DNA of 64,000 bases from Liriodendron chinense (taxonomy: Eukaryota > Streptophyta > Magnoliopsida > Magnoliales > Magnoliaceae), in the NCBI GenBank assembly GCA_003013855.2, contig ML058440.1, forward strand, positions 1 through 64,000, read 5' to 3'. A model generated the notes under the pieces. That model ran no database searches. It saw only the letters and a list, made by a program, of their open reading frames with translations, and was not told where the DNA came from. Positions 11,933 through 23,685 of the stretch are shown in pieces (position 1 is the stretch's first letter; each line of letters opens with the position of its first letter). A program made the translations under genes and the position numbers.

Positions 11933-12430
11933 GGCCCACTTTTGAAAAATCAAATAGTTCCAAATGAAGTGATTCCAAAGTCATATTAAAGTTCATCAAA
12001 TTATATTTTTAATAAATACAAGATCACCCAAATTAGACATGTAACGAGGGATTTATGACAGTTTTTGTCGGATCTGCAAACGACAAAGTATTGACAAATG
12101 ATAGTGACTTTGGGCCCACTTTTGGGCAATCAAGTGGTGTCCAAATGAGGTGATTCCAAATTCATCAGAAAGTTCATCAAATTACATTTCCAACAAGTAC
12201 AAGTTCACCCAAATCGGACATGTAACGAGGCAGTTATGACCATTTTTGTCGGATTTACAAACGACGAAGTATCGACAAATGATAGTGACTTTGGGTCCAC
12301 TTTTGGGAAATCAAGTGGATTCCAAATAAGGTGATTCTAAAGTCATCTGAAAGTTAATCAAATTACCTTTCCAACATATCTAAGATCACCCAAATCGGAC
12401 ATTTAATGAATGAGTTATGACCATCTTCAG
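11933..12430. repeat. Tandem array, about three units of ~180 bp
   Basis: The phrase GGGCCCACTTTTG (or GGGTCCACTTTTG) starts near 11933, 12112 and 12293. Each time it is followed by a similar series: TCAAGTGG..., AGGTGATTC, AAGTTCATCAAATTAC and CACCCAAATCGGACAT. The spacing is about 180 bp. It could be subrepeats of a decayed retroelement or a short satellite cluster. Confidence 0.75.
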
Positions 12431-12640
12431 GAATATCGGCGATTAGTGATGATCGATGAGTATTTGCGATTGGCAATGGTCTGTGAGTGTCGGTGATCAT
12501 CGATGCTCATCAATTATCAACGACAGTCAGTATCAATGATTGGCGACGGTCAATGAATATCGACGATTAGCGATAGTCGGTGATTGTCGGTGATCGCCAA
12601 TACTCACCGAGTGTTAGCGGACGGTCAGTGAGTATTGGCT
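12430..12640. repeat. Degenerate CGATGATYGG-type low-complexity repeat
   Basis: About 210 bp made of shuffled short words such as CGATGAGTATT, GGCGATTAGTGATG and GTCGGTGATC at irregular 15-30 bp spacing. It follows directly on the 180-bp tandem array and may be part of the same retroelement. Confidence 0.55.
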
Positions 12641-13212
12641 TTGCTAAGCCCAACCGCTTGTGGAATAAGCTTGTATATATACTACACATGTGCCAGCATG
12701 GCATGATGGATCCAAGATCCAATCCGTCCATCGGAACGACATCGCTGTATTGATGGACTAGCTCAAGAATCAGGTTGATCCACTGGTCAGGTGGGCTACA
12801 GTTTGCAAGAAAAAAAAAATTGTGTGGCTCTAAAAAAACTTCGGCTGAAGTTTTCTAACCCACTCACCTCTATCCGATATTGGTTCCCACATGCTTATTA
12901 GACTAGATTTTAATTTTGAAAAAACATGGACAAGGTTGGAACAACCTGATGGATGGATTAGATCTAGCACTTAGTGATACGATGGCACATGTGTGGCATA
13001 TACACTAGATATAATTCCATGCATCTGCACTTAGCAAAGCTCTCATCATATAAAGTACCTGCACAAACATATATCTGGTGTGGTGCCCATCGAGTTAACC
13101 TCACGAGAATCTCTCTCTCCCTCTGCACACACGCTCACACATAACGAATTGTACGTCCAGATAAGTTGGTGTGAGGTACTTAATTATGAAGGTTGATATT
13201 ATATCTCAAATG
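12641..13212. other. Unclassified intergenic DNA
   Basis: No gene, array or complete TIR element seen. Phrases around 12650-12690 and 12960-13020 (AGCACTTAGTGATACGATGG and the like) are partly mirrored and may be the worn ends of another palindromic element, which I could not delimit. Confidence 0.35.
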
Positions 13213-13706
13213 GGTTCGGATTGCATTTTACCCCGCCGGTCTGTAGCTGGGAACGGCCAGAAGCTTTAAGTGGCCACCATCATGTATGGGTTTTATCCAC
13301 ACTGTCCATTCATTTCTCCATGCCATTTTATAGAATCGGAACAAACTTTAGGCAAATCCAAGGCTCAAGTGGACCACACCACAGGAAGCAGCGGTGGTAA
13401 TGATTCTCACTGTTGAAACTTTCCTAGGGCCCACTATGATGTTTATTTGTCATCCAACCTAGATGAAGGTAAAACACAAATATCAGCTCGATCCGAAATT
13501 TCTATGGCCCCCAAGAAATTTTCAACGATGAGAATTAATACCCATTGTGTGATCCACCTGTGTCTTAGATCTACCTCATTTTTGTCTCATTTCCTTGTGA
13601 AATTGGATGGGCAGTGTGGGATAAAACCCATACATCATAGTGGCCACTCGAAGCTTTTGCCCCCCTCCTAGGGAGACGGGTGGGGGTAGGACACAATCCT
13701 TGTTCG
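13213..13706. mobile_element. Palindromic MITE
   Basis: Left end GGTTCGGATTGCATTTTACC, right end GGTAGGACACAATCCTTGTT. The inner arms AGAAGCTTTAAGTGGCCACC and AGTGGCCACTCGAAGCTTTT mirror each other, as do the TTTTATCCACACTGTCCATT blocks. The core phrase ATGTTTATTTGTCATCCAAC is present. Confidence 0.65.
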
Positions 13707-13743
13707 GATATAGCTATGTAGTTGGGGGAGGGAAGTAGGTGAA

Positions 13744-13762
13744 CTCTCTCTCTCTCTCTCTC
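13744..13762. repeat. (CT)n microsatellite
   Basis: Uninterrupted CT dinucleotide run of about 19 bases in intergenic DNA. Confidence 0.9.
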
Positions 13763-13987
13763 AATCAACCAATGATTCATCTCAATTGCTATATATAGGC
13801 CTACATGATCTAATTGGGTATGTTATTGATTGGGCCGAACCCGTGAGATCTCATCCCGAGCAACTTATAATTCAGGAAAAAAAAGTACGTCTCATATGCA
13901 TGTATGCCTTAATTGCATCACTTTTGTTGTGTATACCTATACAAGGGTTTATATAATGAAAAAAGTGGACCAAGCCTTCATCTAATA

Positions 13988-14598
13988 GCCCGTTTGGCAC
14001 CATGGATTTGAGAAGGAGAAGCTGATTGCTTTATTCTATTTGGCACTATGGATTTGATAAGAAGTGGATTTGAGAGGTATCTAGGAGAATGCAAAAAGGT
14101 AATTTTAGCTCTTTTTCAAATCCTCTCTAAAAGGTGGGATTTGAGGAGAAATCCTCTCCAATGTGGGACCCACCGTAATGTATACCTAACTACGGGACCC
14201 AACATGATTTATAATTTCCATCCAACTTGTTGATAAGGTCATAAAGACCTGGATGAAGGGACCACACAAATTTCAGTTTAATCCAAAACTTTTGTACATC
14301 TTAAAAGTCTCACTCTCCACTTTTTCTTATTTTATGGTCCACTTTATATGTGGATTTGCTTTATTTTTTACATCCTTGCATAAAATGATCTATAAAAATG
14401 GATGAACAGCATGGATTTAAAAATCAAGGCTAATACGGTAGACATACGGTGGGATTAAAATTTACATCATCCATTTCTCTCCAAATCTTAGCTGCCAAAC
14501 AGAAAATCTGAAATTGATAAGAATTGGAATTGATGAGAATTCATATCATGGAATCTACTTCTCCTCACTTCTCCTCAAATCCATGGTGCCAAACGGGC
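13988..14598. mobile_element. MITE with GCCCGTTTGGCACCATGG TIRs
   Basis: Left end GCCCGTTTGGCACCATGGAT and right end ATCCATGGTGCCAAACGGGC are a perfect 20-bp inverted pair. The homology extends inwards (TTGAGAAGGAGAAG against CTTCTCCTCAA). It has the look of a Tourist or hAT-type MITE; the target duplication is ambiguous (ATA or shorter). The middle contains core blocks of the GGGCCCACC family (about 14165-14420). Confidence 0.7.
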
Positions 14599-15801
14599 CA
14601 TAACATGAAATATTATGTTTGAACATGTTCCAAACATATTCAAGTACAAGATATCCGGATCCCAACGGTTTACATGATGAGTGTTGCTAGAGATGGGTTG
14701 GCAAAAAACTTTCAAATTGACATATTTCAGCCCTTGGTCACTTAATCCTTTTTCATTTTGAATAGAGACCACTTCCTTGACCATTGTTTCAAGGGCCGTC
14801 AATCACCAATGATGAATCCCCTGTGCATGAATGAATCAGGTAGTCGAAACATGACTTGATCATTGGATGGTTAGGATTGCTTGATTTGTGTGATTTTAGA
14901 GATATGCTTCGTCTTAAGCGTGCCAAATTTGAATGGTGGACAGCCATTCATGAATGACACGTGAGAAAGCTATGGGCAAAACAGAGGCAAGAGAAAAACA
15001 GGATACAAATGTAAAGGGGTTAGAACCTCCTATTGGCCTTTCTTTTTCCACTTTTAGCTCATTGCTCAAGTATGGTAGCTGGACATTTTTTAATTTGCGG
15101 TCCGATCTTTGATCAAACCATAAGGTGTGGGGACCGGATGCTTTGAGTGAAGAAAGATAGCTGTAAAGGAGAGGAGGAAGCATCTTGGGGGTAGCATTCT
15201 GCATTCATGTCCAAAAGAAGAATATTCTCTCCTTGGCAATGAATTGAAAGTGTCATTGCGGCTTCTTACACATCACAAAAATCAAATCTGTCCTGTTTTG
15301 TTGATGGTACGGAGGGGGTGGGGACCACTACTCATACGCAGATATCATCCACCACCACTCCTCTTCTAAGAACGCACACACCCCATTAGATGGGCAATGC
15401 ACCCACCCCCAGTCAGTCTCATACGATGCTCCCACCCAAGAACCCGAGAACACCAGTTGAAACACCCAGGCGCCTACCAGCTGGGCTACCGGGCAATCCT
15501 CAATTCCATGCTACGATGGTAAATCATCGTACATGCACACATGCGTGGATGGGAACCAACCAAAGGGAAAGCTACTCAGTATGTAATTATGAATTAAACA
15601 CCTATTGCACATTTTATAACAGTCCATTGCAACACTTGTTGCAGTTCCGCAACCCCAATAGGCACACCTTCTCTCTGCTTATTTATGCACAATTCCACCC
15701 ACATTCTAAAATATTTTGTGAAACCATTGCATGCATACATGCACATGCATGGTGCATACTTATGCGCATGTGTGGATGGATCAATCCACGCCTGAACTAG
15801 A
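14599..15801. other. Intergenic, 3' side of copper amine oxidase A
   Basis: This is DNA downstream of the minus-strand oxidase stop codon. No gene seen. An open frame on the plus strand at 15390-15800 is proline- and histidine-rich without family resemblance and is probably chance. The 3' untranslated region of the oxidase should lie just below 15802. Confidence 0.4.
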
Positions 15802-18800
15802 TCATGAAGAAGCAGCTGCGTTGCAGACCGGAAGGTCTTTCTCAAGGTTGGGTGGCACCCGAAGAATGGGATTGCTTTCGAAGAAATTGACCGGTTTCAG
15901 ATCAAAGCTCGATGACACAGTGGGCATTATGGGGAAGTCCTCTTGGCAAGGGATGTGATGGAATCCCAATGTGTACCATACAACAATGTCCTTGTTTTCG
16001 ATTGGTCGGTTCCTGCAATTCAATCCAATGCACATTTAGTACCACCACTTGAAACAAATGAAAGATTGTCCGGAAATGCAATTGCAATTTGAAGACCATA
16101 CACTCACTATAAAATTTAGCCTTTTTTTTTTTTTTTTTCAAGGCCTCAGTCACTCCTACTGACTCATTTGGACCTGAGTCGAGTTGTGACTCAACCGAGT
16201 TGGACCAAGTCACCTTCTATTCTCAATACTGACTCCTGGTGGTCCCGAACTGGACCAGACCGGACCGAACCGTGTTTGAGTCAACTTCGATGAGTCGCAT
16301 CCAACTCTGTTGTTTCTTCATCGTGAAACTTAAAAATGCAATTTAACTGATCAACACTGCATCCAAACGCAACCTAATTCTTCAAATGCAATAAATTAAT
16401 TTCATAATTACCTTTCAGACCAAACAGCAAGGGTGTCTTCCCCTTTGCTCTGATATACAAAAAGTCCGCCGGCCCATTCCTCGCTCCGGTTATAGGGAGT
16501 CACCCATATCTAGATATGTAAAAATAAATAAATAAATAAACTATAAAGTTACAGAAAGAAACGGTAATTTCAGTAAGTGTAACTGAAACAGATGTTGAGA
16601 ATATAAGCTCACCTGATTGTTTGTGAATGCGCCTCTCAATTGAGGAGGATCTTGAGGATCAAGTAAGGTTGCGGCGGTGCCGGCTGCAACTACTTTATAC
16701 CCGACCGGGTTCCCGACTCGGGTTCTTTTGGACGGGTTGATGACATGGAATTCAGCCGGTTCGGAGAGCTTGAACTTGATCTGGGCATCCTTCTCTGTCT
16801 TGGCGACGTTCCTCTTAGCTTTCAAGTAGCTTCTCCTAGGCGATTCTCCGGGTGATGTTTCCTGCCTCTCGAGATTGACCTTTACAAACGAGTTATCCGA
16901 GCCGTCGATATCCATGTCCAGGTAGAATGTGATGTAGTGGTCATGAATGACGCCGATCACGTTCTCCGACAAGATGGTGCCGTGCATTTCCTCATCGTCG
17001 GGTACCTGATTGAGGTTCTTATACGGGGTTCCTTTCACCATCAGTATTCCACTGAGCCCAACCTGTTATCACCCACGAGTTTCAGTCATCTCCACATGTG
17101 CCAACGCTACATGTGTTAGAACCAGGCCGTTCATCACATCAGATTGATCCACTCATCAGGCGGCCGGGCAGCATGTTGTATGAGAAGCAAACGAATGACC
17201 AACTGCCTGTATTTAACGTACACTTACAGCTCGCCTGATGGCAGGATCATCTGAATTTTCGGGCCACGACATGTTGAATGGTCCGGATCTTGCACATATT
17301 TCAAAGGAGAAAACACTCCATAAGCAGGGTCTCAAAGCCCATTTGTAATGCTCCGGACCCAAAACCTCGACAACACCCGTTTTACACCGCGAGTAAAACA
17401 CCCAAGCTCTCTGGGCCAACCACGTTGTAAATGTGTAATCCACTCCGTCCATCAGGTGTTCTTCCTCTATGCTAACCACCTTACAACTGATGTGGGCCAC
17501 AACACAGGGAACAGTGGGAATGGGACGCCATCCATAGGTTTGTGTGTGGAGCCACCATGATGTGCATCTTTCATGAAATCCGTCCATCAGCTGTGATGCA
17601 ACAGGATGAAGGGAAATGTCGGCCTGATCAAAAAATTCAGACGGGCCACGATGAATGAGCTCAGAAGTTTTAGCCACAATTTTACATTTTTCCCATTGAT
17701 ATGGCCCATTATGAGTTCTTTGCCGTGCACATCTTTTGTATGTACGGTGCACATATAGGCTATCACCTGATGGACGGAGTGGATTTCACGTATACACCAT
17801 GGTGGGCCCAAAGATATCAGGTGCCTTAAAAGAGGGGTAGCAGAGGATTCCGGTCGTGCTCCTCTAAAAAATCAGAGCTCCATGATTTCAAAATCGGCGG
17901 TCTTTGTCAGTTACCATCTGAAGAACCTGTCTACTTTCAATAATGTCAAGGCCACCATAACAATTATAATATTACAGAAGAAAAAAATGGATCAACCACC
18001 GTTCTTTTCTCAAAAAAGTCTTGAGGTGGTGGCCCACAAGGTTATCCCCATCAAGATGATAGTATCACCCAGATATACTTTGGGAATGGATGGTGGATAA
18101 TGGGAGCGGGTTAGGTGAGACCCTGGACTCACCCAACACGGTTCGGCACTTACAGTAGGGCCCACCTTGATGTATGTATTCTGAATCCACACCGTCCATC
18201 CTTTTGTCCAAATCATTTTATGACATTATCCGAAAAATGAGACAGATCCAATTATCAGGTGGACCATACCATAGGAAACAGTGTTGATTGACCATTTATG
18301 GGCTACAAAAGTTTATTTGTATTTTCGCTTCATCAAGGCTTATGTGACATTATCAACAGATTGGATGGTAAATAAACATTACGGAAACATTAAGGTGCGC
18401 CCTAAGAAGGTTTTAATAGTAGGGTGGTCAATCACCACTGCTTCGTATAGTATGGTCCACCTGATAATTGGATCTACTTCAATTTTCTTTTGGATAATGT
18501 CCTAAAATGATCTGGAAAAAACGGATGGACAGCATGGATACATAATACATACATCAAGGTGGGCCCCACGGAAAGGGCCGCACCTTCTTGGGTGAGGCCG
18601 GGGGTCTCACATAATCCGCTCTCGTGGATAATCAATTATATACGGTACTAGTGTATAACTTAGTAAACACTATTGCGGCACACAAGGACAGTGAATCCGA
18701 TCAGGGCAATGCTCCAGCCATAGTGGAGCCAAAGATGTTGTCCATCCGGATTGGCATCTGTACATATCGTGTGTGCCATTAATAAGTTGCCAGCCACGAT

Positions 18801-21550
18801 TTAATTCGTTAAAGCGCACAAATTTGACTGCCTTCTAGGCTTGGAACTGTTAATTAGGCCCATGGGCTATGCCCGAGCCTATATTGTACCGCCCAGTCCA
18901 TTTTTGGGCCACATCAGACTTAGGCTTAGATTGCCCGGCCGAGTTTAAGTGTAACGTGGAACCCTAATCTCTCTTTGCTAGGCTTTCTTTACTAGGCCTG
19001 GGACCAAAAAAAAATATTTTGTGTTCGGGCTAGGCTTTCTATACTAGGCCCATGCCAAGCTTGTGCTGCGATTAGGCCTTGGGTTATGCTCATAGTGTCA
19101 ACGCGGCTGGCCGAGAGAAAACCCAGCCCACTGCAACTCCATTAACCTCACACCCAACATCTTTTGCCAAGCCCACACAATATGTGCCCGGCATACCATT
19201 CATGAGCACATCTTTCGCGGCAAGGAAGAAAGGTGCAATATCCAAGCCTCCACCAAGTAGGTCTGACCGTGTAAGTATTCTCACATAAAAACAATGCTAT
19301 TATTTCACTCGCAGTAGGTGAGCTACTAGGAGTCTTTTGGATGCTAAAAATAATAATAATAATAATAATAATAATTAATTTGCAGTAAAGGGTTTAAAGG
19401 TAAAAACTATAATTTTTTTATGGACTATAAACAATTTATAAGTTTTTTATTTTTTAAACACGAACTCACAGCCCTTACACCACAGTGGCATCTTTATACC
19501 ACAAAGGTACTCCAACCCATGAGCTGGTATTGAAACTCTTGTAAGTCTACCACACTGTAGTTTGTGTTTTTATAATCTAAGAGAGGCCTGCGGTTACCAG
19601 AGGATACGCAGGAGATTCTCTCTTTTTGTTTTGAAAAAAATAATAATAATAAAGAATCGTGGGGATTCATCATCAAGTGAAAGGAAGGTAGATAAGCCTG
19701 TGCCAATAAGGACATAAAGCAAGAAAGATGCATTTAAGTGGAATGGACTCAAACCTTGATTCGGACAAGGCCATCTGTCTGAAATTCCCAATCAACGATG
19801 TAATCGTAGTTCGCCACAGATGCTGCCATCCGAACGACTAGCGTTACTTTCGGCCGCACCTCCCGAATCTGCCAAACACCCCAGAGATAATGACCACAGT
19901 CAATTGCCACGTTCACTACCATGCGCCCATGGTATTCTTTACCACTCAGCCAGTGTCATGGGCGGTCTCCGGCTCAGCAAGACCACCAACCATTGCTAAA
20001 ACGGAGAGATTCTGATTCATCCACAGTACATATGGCACATATATACGACCAATCTGAACCCTTAAAATTGTGGGTCGTCTGATTGGTTTGATTAAGGGGC
20101 TACACTCCATCCAAAAAGTGGGGCCCGCCACTGTAGTGGGGATGAATCAGCACCACTTAAGCAGTGCACAAAATCTCAAATTTTCTAAGAATTATAGTAG
20201 TAATTATTATAATCTCCACTTCACCTCCATCCCTGTGATCGGACTCTCGGCGTGCCGCCATCCAATCTCACCCGCATACCGCTCGAAGACGCAGATCATG
20301 TTCGATCGAACATACGGCTTCCCATCGGCGGCCACGAACACCCCGTCCATGTAGTGGGCGTAGCGCGGGCAATCGTTAAGCGGGTCCAACGGCATCGCCT
20401 GCAGCCCGAACCCGTACTCGCCGGCATCCATGTACGTCTTGAAGTACCATGCATCCGTCGGGTCCATGTACGGCACGAAGAGCTCCGTCGAGAACCCTTT
20501 GTACATGACGTTTCTGAGATCACCGGTCTCGGAATCTCGGACGGTGGCCTGAGAGATGATGACGCCCGCCCGGGCATCGGGCTTCAGATGGAACTCCCAG
20601 TTGGCCCACTTCACGGTGTGACCATCTTCGATTTTGAAGCTAGGTCCCTTCGGCTGCTCGATGGAGATAGGATTCAACGGTCTCATCCAGAGCCGCTTGT
20701 TCTGGATGGCCGCGTATCGGTAATCGGTGTTTTCGGCTTTCGGGATTGGGATATCACGGCCCAGATCGGTTATCTCCACCACCTCCTTAGTGTCCATGTC
20801 GACGACCACCGTCAATCCCTCTATGGGTCTCATGTAGAAATTCGCAGTTCCTTCCATCGAGTAGCACTGGACCTTGATCAATCTCCGGTCATCTTCCTTC
20901 TTCCCGAACCAGCCCAGCGAGATCGGCAGGCAGGCGAGGTCTGACAGAGCGACGCCCCTGGCCACCACCGTCCGATTGAAGGCAGGATCCGACAGTGGAG
21001 CAAACGTCGCCATGGTCATGTCCTCGATTGTCATGGTCGGGTACCCGGACGCGGAGCTGATCTCATCATCAGTGACCGTGTCCGACTCGAGATCGACGGT
21101 AAGGATGTGGGAACGTCCACCGAGGAGAGCGATGATGGAGGCCTTGCGAGGAGGGAGCGGATCGCCTTTCTTCCAGCGGAGGACGACGGCCTTATCGGGC
21201 TCTTGGAGGACGAGGGAATGGATGGTGAAGGCAGAGGAGGTGAAGGGTGCGTGGGATAAGAGGATGGAGCGGACCTTGTTGATTTCTTGGATGGTGAGGG
21301 GATCGAGAGGGTGGTGCGGGGTTTCGGATATGTGGGATTGCGATTTGAGGCGGTGGGTGTTTGGGAGGAGATTGGGATTTGAATGGATTCTATTCTTGGA
21401 GGTGCACCATGGAGAGAAGCGGTTGCAGTCAAGCAGCTCGGCCTTTTCGGAAGGGGTGTATGGGAGGTGTACCCAAGAGCGGGTGAAGAGAAGGACGAGA
21501 AGGCCGCTCAGTACAACGAAGAGGAAGCGAAGGAGGGAAGTCGTTTCCAT
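15802..21550 (-). CDS. Copper amine oxidase A (primary amine oxidase, TPQ type)
   Basis: Oxidises primary amines to aldehydes with release of ammonia and H2O2, using copper and topaquinone made from its own Tyr. Exons on the minus strand: 21550-20225, 19868-19755, 17062-16613, 16509-16412, 16012-15802, all with GT-AG borders and one continuous frame of 732 aa. Residues 7-25 are a hydrophobic anchor or signal. The N2 and N3 domains follow at about 105-300, then the catalytic domain. The base Asp375 is in YMDAGEYGFG, TPQ Tyr463 in VANYDY, Cu ligands His520 and His522 in IHDHY, and His682 in FHHIPCQEDFP. The end AAASS lacks a peroxisomal SKL, so secretory or vacuolar location is inferred. The start at 21550 is favoured over an in-frame ATG at 21664 because gene B starts at the same position and a TATA-like site lies between. 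Oddity: Ala replaces the usual Gly two residues before the TPQ Tyr. Family certain; the natural amine is unknown. Confidence 0.93.
17150..17830. mobile_element. Decayed MITE fragments in intron 2 of amine oxidase A
   Basis: Near 17440 TCCACTCCGTCCATCAGG, and near 17770 TGATGGACGGAGTGGATTTC with CACCATGGTGGGCCCAAAG, form inverted arms of the common palindromic type. The middle contains TGGAGCCACCATGATGTGCA. The left limit is unclear. Confidence 0.45.
18102..18623. mobile_element. Palindromic MITE with perfect 9-bp target duplication
   Basis: The 522-bp element begins GGGAGCGGGTTAGGTGAGAC and ends GTCTCACATAATCCGCTCTC. Both arms are mirrored along nearly their whole length. It is flanked on both sides by GTGGATAAT (18093-18101 and 18624-18632), an exact 9-bp duplication as made by Mutator-like transposases. 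It lies in intron 2 of amine oxidase A and has no coding capacity. Confidence 0.9.
18830..19345. other. GGCCCA/GGCTTGG-rich intronic segment, unclassified
   Basis: Contains repeated GGCCCATGGGC, AGGCCTGG and GGGCTAGGC words (about 18838-19080) resembling worn hAT-type ends, then an open stretch at 19079-19288 that I could not assign to any protein family on either strand. It lies in intron 2 of amine oxidase A. Confidence 0.35.
19346..19376. repeat. (AAT)n microsatellite
   Basis: AATAAT run of about 30 bases in intron 2 of the amine oxidase A gene. Confidence 0.85.
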
Positions 21551-21600
21551 CTCTCCTCTCACTGAGACGACTGACGAGAGACGGTAGACGCAGGGATCGT

Positions 21601-21610
21601 CTTCATATAG
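21601..21610 (-). promoter_or_regulatory. Candidate TATA box of amine oxidase A
   Basis: On the minus strand CTATATGAAG lies about 55 bp upstream of the favoured start codon at 21550, in GC-rich surroundings. A transcription start about 30 bp downstream would give a short leader. This is a consensus match only. Confidence 0.35.
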
Positions 21611-21661
21611 GCGCGGAAAAGAGATTGATACTCCGGCGGAATGCGAATGATCATACGCGGG

Positions 21662-22131
21662 CATATAGAATTTGCAAACGTGGTTTTCATTAAGTCGAAT
21701 TAAAATTTCCTAATTATGTTCTCGGATTAGATGTATCATGAAGAGAAAATTCGCTTTTTAATTATCTGACTGTTAGATTAGTGGACACCTAGTTGGACGG
21801 TTAAAAATGATAGGATTATTCAGACAAACTCATTTTGGGACTCTGACTCAGATAGGGTCTATTGCACAATTTTTAATTTGAGATCATTACCATCTCCCTT
21901 ACAATTTGAGAATATCCTCTTCGGATATCTCCTCCCGCATATCAAGCGCATAAGCTGAGTATCATATAACTCTGCTGAAAAATAAAAAACCCGCGGGAGA
22001 ACTTATTTGAAGAGGCTATACTCGGAACCCGTGCGAATATATGGACGTGGACCACTCATCCCGTAGGTTCCATGTGTACTCGGAAGTTGATGAGTGGGCC
22101 TACGGCATCTTTGCGGAGGGTTCACATTAGG
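21662..22131. other. Upstream region of amine oxidase A
   Basis: AT-rich promoter-side DNA. No gene and no complete repeat were recognised apart from the target duplication CACATTAGG at its right edge, which belongs to the next MITE. Confidence 0.4.
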
Positions 22132-22660
22132 GGGCGCGACTTGGGTGAGACCCCGGAACCAGCGATGTGGGTGGGACCCTGAACCTAGGGCCCACCTGGA
22201 TGTATTTCTTGTAGATCCATGCCGTTAATCTTCTTTTCCAGATTATTTTTTACTATAGTACGAAAAATGAAAAATATCACGATTTTGGGTGGACTACAAC
22301 ATAAGAAAGACTGGTTAATGACCATTAAAAACCTTTTGTTAGCCACAAAAGTTTTCTATAAACCTGATATTTGTTTTTTCTTTTCATCCCTGTCTACATG
22401 ACCTTATCAACAGATTGGATGGTCAATAAACATTAGGGTGGACTTCAAGAAGTTTTTAATGGTCACACTTGAATGATAATTATTTCTTGGGGTGTGGTCC
22501 ACCTAAAATTTGCATCTGTTTCGTTTTTGGGACTACATCCTAAAATAATATGAAGAAACAAATGGACAGAATGGATCTACAAAGAATACATCCAGGTGGG
22601 CCTTGGGTTCAGGGTCCCACCCACATTGCTGGTTCTCGGGGTCTCACCCAAGTCGCGCCC
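22132..22660. mobile_element. Palindromic MITE with perfect 9-bp target duplication
   Basis: Starts GGGCGCGACTTGGGTGAGAC and ends GTCTCACCCAAGTCGCGCCC, a perfect 20-bp inverted pair, with long mirrored arms (GGGACCCTGAACC against GGTTCAGGGTCCC). It is flanked by CACATTAGG at 22123-22131 and 22661-22669. The 9-bp duplication indicates Mutator-type mobilisation. The near-perfect outer arms suggest a fairly recent insertion. Confidence 0.92.
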
Positions 22661-22964
22661 CACATTAGGTACTGCCCTCACCAATGACGGCAGAGTGCGT
22701 GGCACCTCATCATTGGTGGGTCGAGCCTGCATTGATGTGATAGGGTGCACAGACAGCCCCATCACATCAGTGCTGCCCCACTGCTCTCCACCAATGATGA
22801 GGTGCCACACACTCCGTCTATCTCCTCAGCATCCTGGTAAGAGTAGTACCTAATCCGTGTCTTTTGGAATGGCATTTTCATGGCGGACCTGCTTGATGAG
22901 TTGCTAGGATGTACTGGGGCATCTCTGCAGCCTCTTTTGATGGGACACAGGTAGGTGTCAGGAC

Positions 22965-23465
22965 TCTATGGGGCCCACTGTGATGAAAGTATTTTATCCA
23001 TCCTGTCCATCCATTTTTCCAATTCATTTTAAGTGCATGAGCTCAAAATTGAAGCATAAAATATTGGAGACAGTGACACCCTATTGAAACCTTCCTCGGG
23101 TCACAGTGATGTTTATTTGTCATCTATGAAAGGACAACAAAATTATCACCTCCATCTTAAACTTTTGTGGCCCTTAGGGCGTTTCCAATGGGTGGTGTTC
23201 AATCCCTATTAATTTTTATGGAATAGCCCAGGGCTCAAGGCACCATGATGTATGTGTTTTATCCGTGCCACCCATTCATTCTTCAAAATCAAGTAGACCA
23301 CAGAGTAAGGATTCATAGCATTAAGCTGATATTTGTCATCTCCCTTCATCCCGGTTTCATGTCACCCACCGGCCGGCTTGAATAACAAATAAACGTCAAC
23401 GCAAACGGAATAATGTTTCAACGGGACGTCATTATCTCCCCTTTTCCTGCAGTGTGTACCAAGAG
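22965..23465. mobile_element. Palindromic MITE remnant within copy 1
   Basis: GGGGCCCACTGTGATGAAAG, TTTTATCCATCCTGTCCATC and TGATGTTTATTTGTCATCTA are arms and core of the common family. The counterpart in copy 2 is 26335-26990, so this insertion predates the duplication. Confidence 0.55.
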
Positions 23466-23685
23466 GTATGCTTCAGGTATGCTTCAGGTAACACTGATGC
23501 AACATTCTTAACATTTGGATTTGTAGCCTAAAGTTAAAGATTTGAGATGATAAATGTAATAATGGCTCATATTCATCTGGAAAACGTCTTCCAATCCTAT
23601 TGACGGATGGAATATACGGACCAATGATCTGAATCACCGGTTCAGTGGCACAATCTAAAAAGCCGGATGTTATGTGCAGATATGC

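Noticed and set aside
11933..12430. CRISPR-like array
   Set aside because: Repeat units of about 180 bp with no short repeat/spacer pattern, in a plant nuclear sequence.
15390..15800. 136-codon plus-strand open frame next to amine oxidase A
   Set aside because: No recognisable domain, low-complexity Pro/His/Cys content, lies over the expected 3' untranslated region of the oxidase.
19079..19288. Open stretch on both strands in intron 2 of amine oxidase A as a captured gene fragment
   Set aside because: I could not tie either translation to any protein family, and it is only about 200 bp long.
20207..20224. Six extra codons after ITGME as the natural C-terminus of amine oxidase A
   Set aside because: The frame runs into a GTGAAG splice donor. 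The required topaquinone and copper-binding exons follow downstream with matching phase.
20874..21587. Long plus-strand open frame of 237 codons, and another at 20252-20944
   Set aside because: Both lie antisense to exon 1 of amine oxidase A. They arise from its GC-rich codon usage and have no family resemblance.
21551..21664. Upstream in-frame ATG giving 38 extra residues for amine oxidase A
   Set aside because: The extension would place the hydrophobic anchor internally, overlaps a TATA-like site, and gene B starts at the position matching the downstream ATG.
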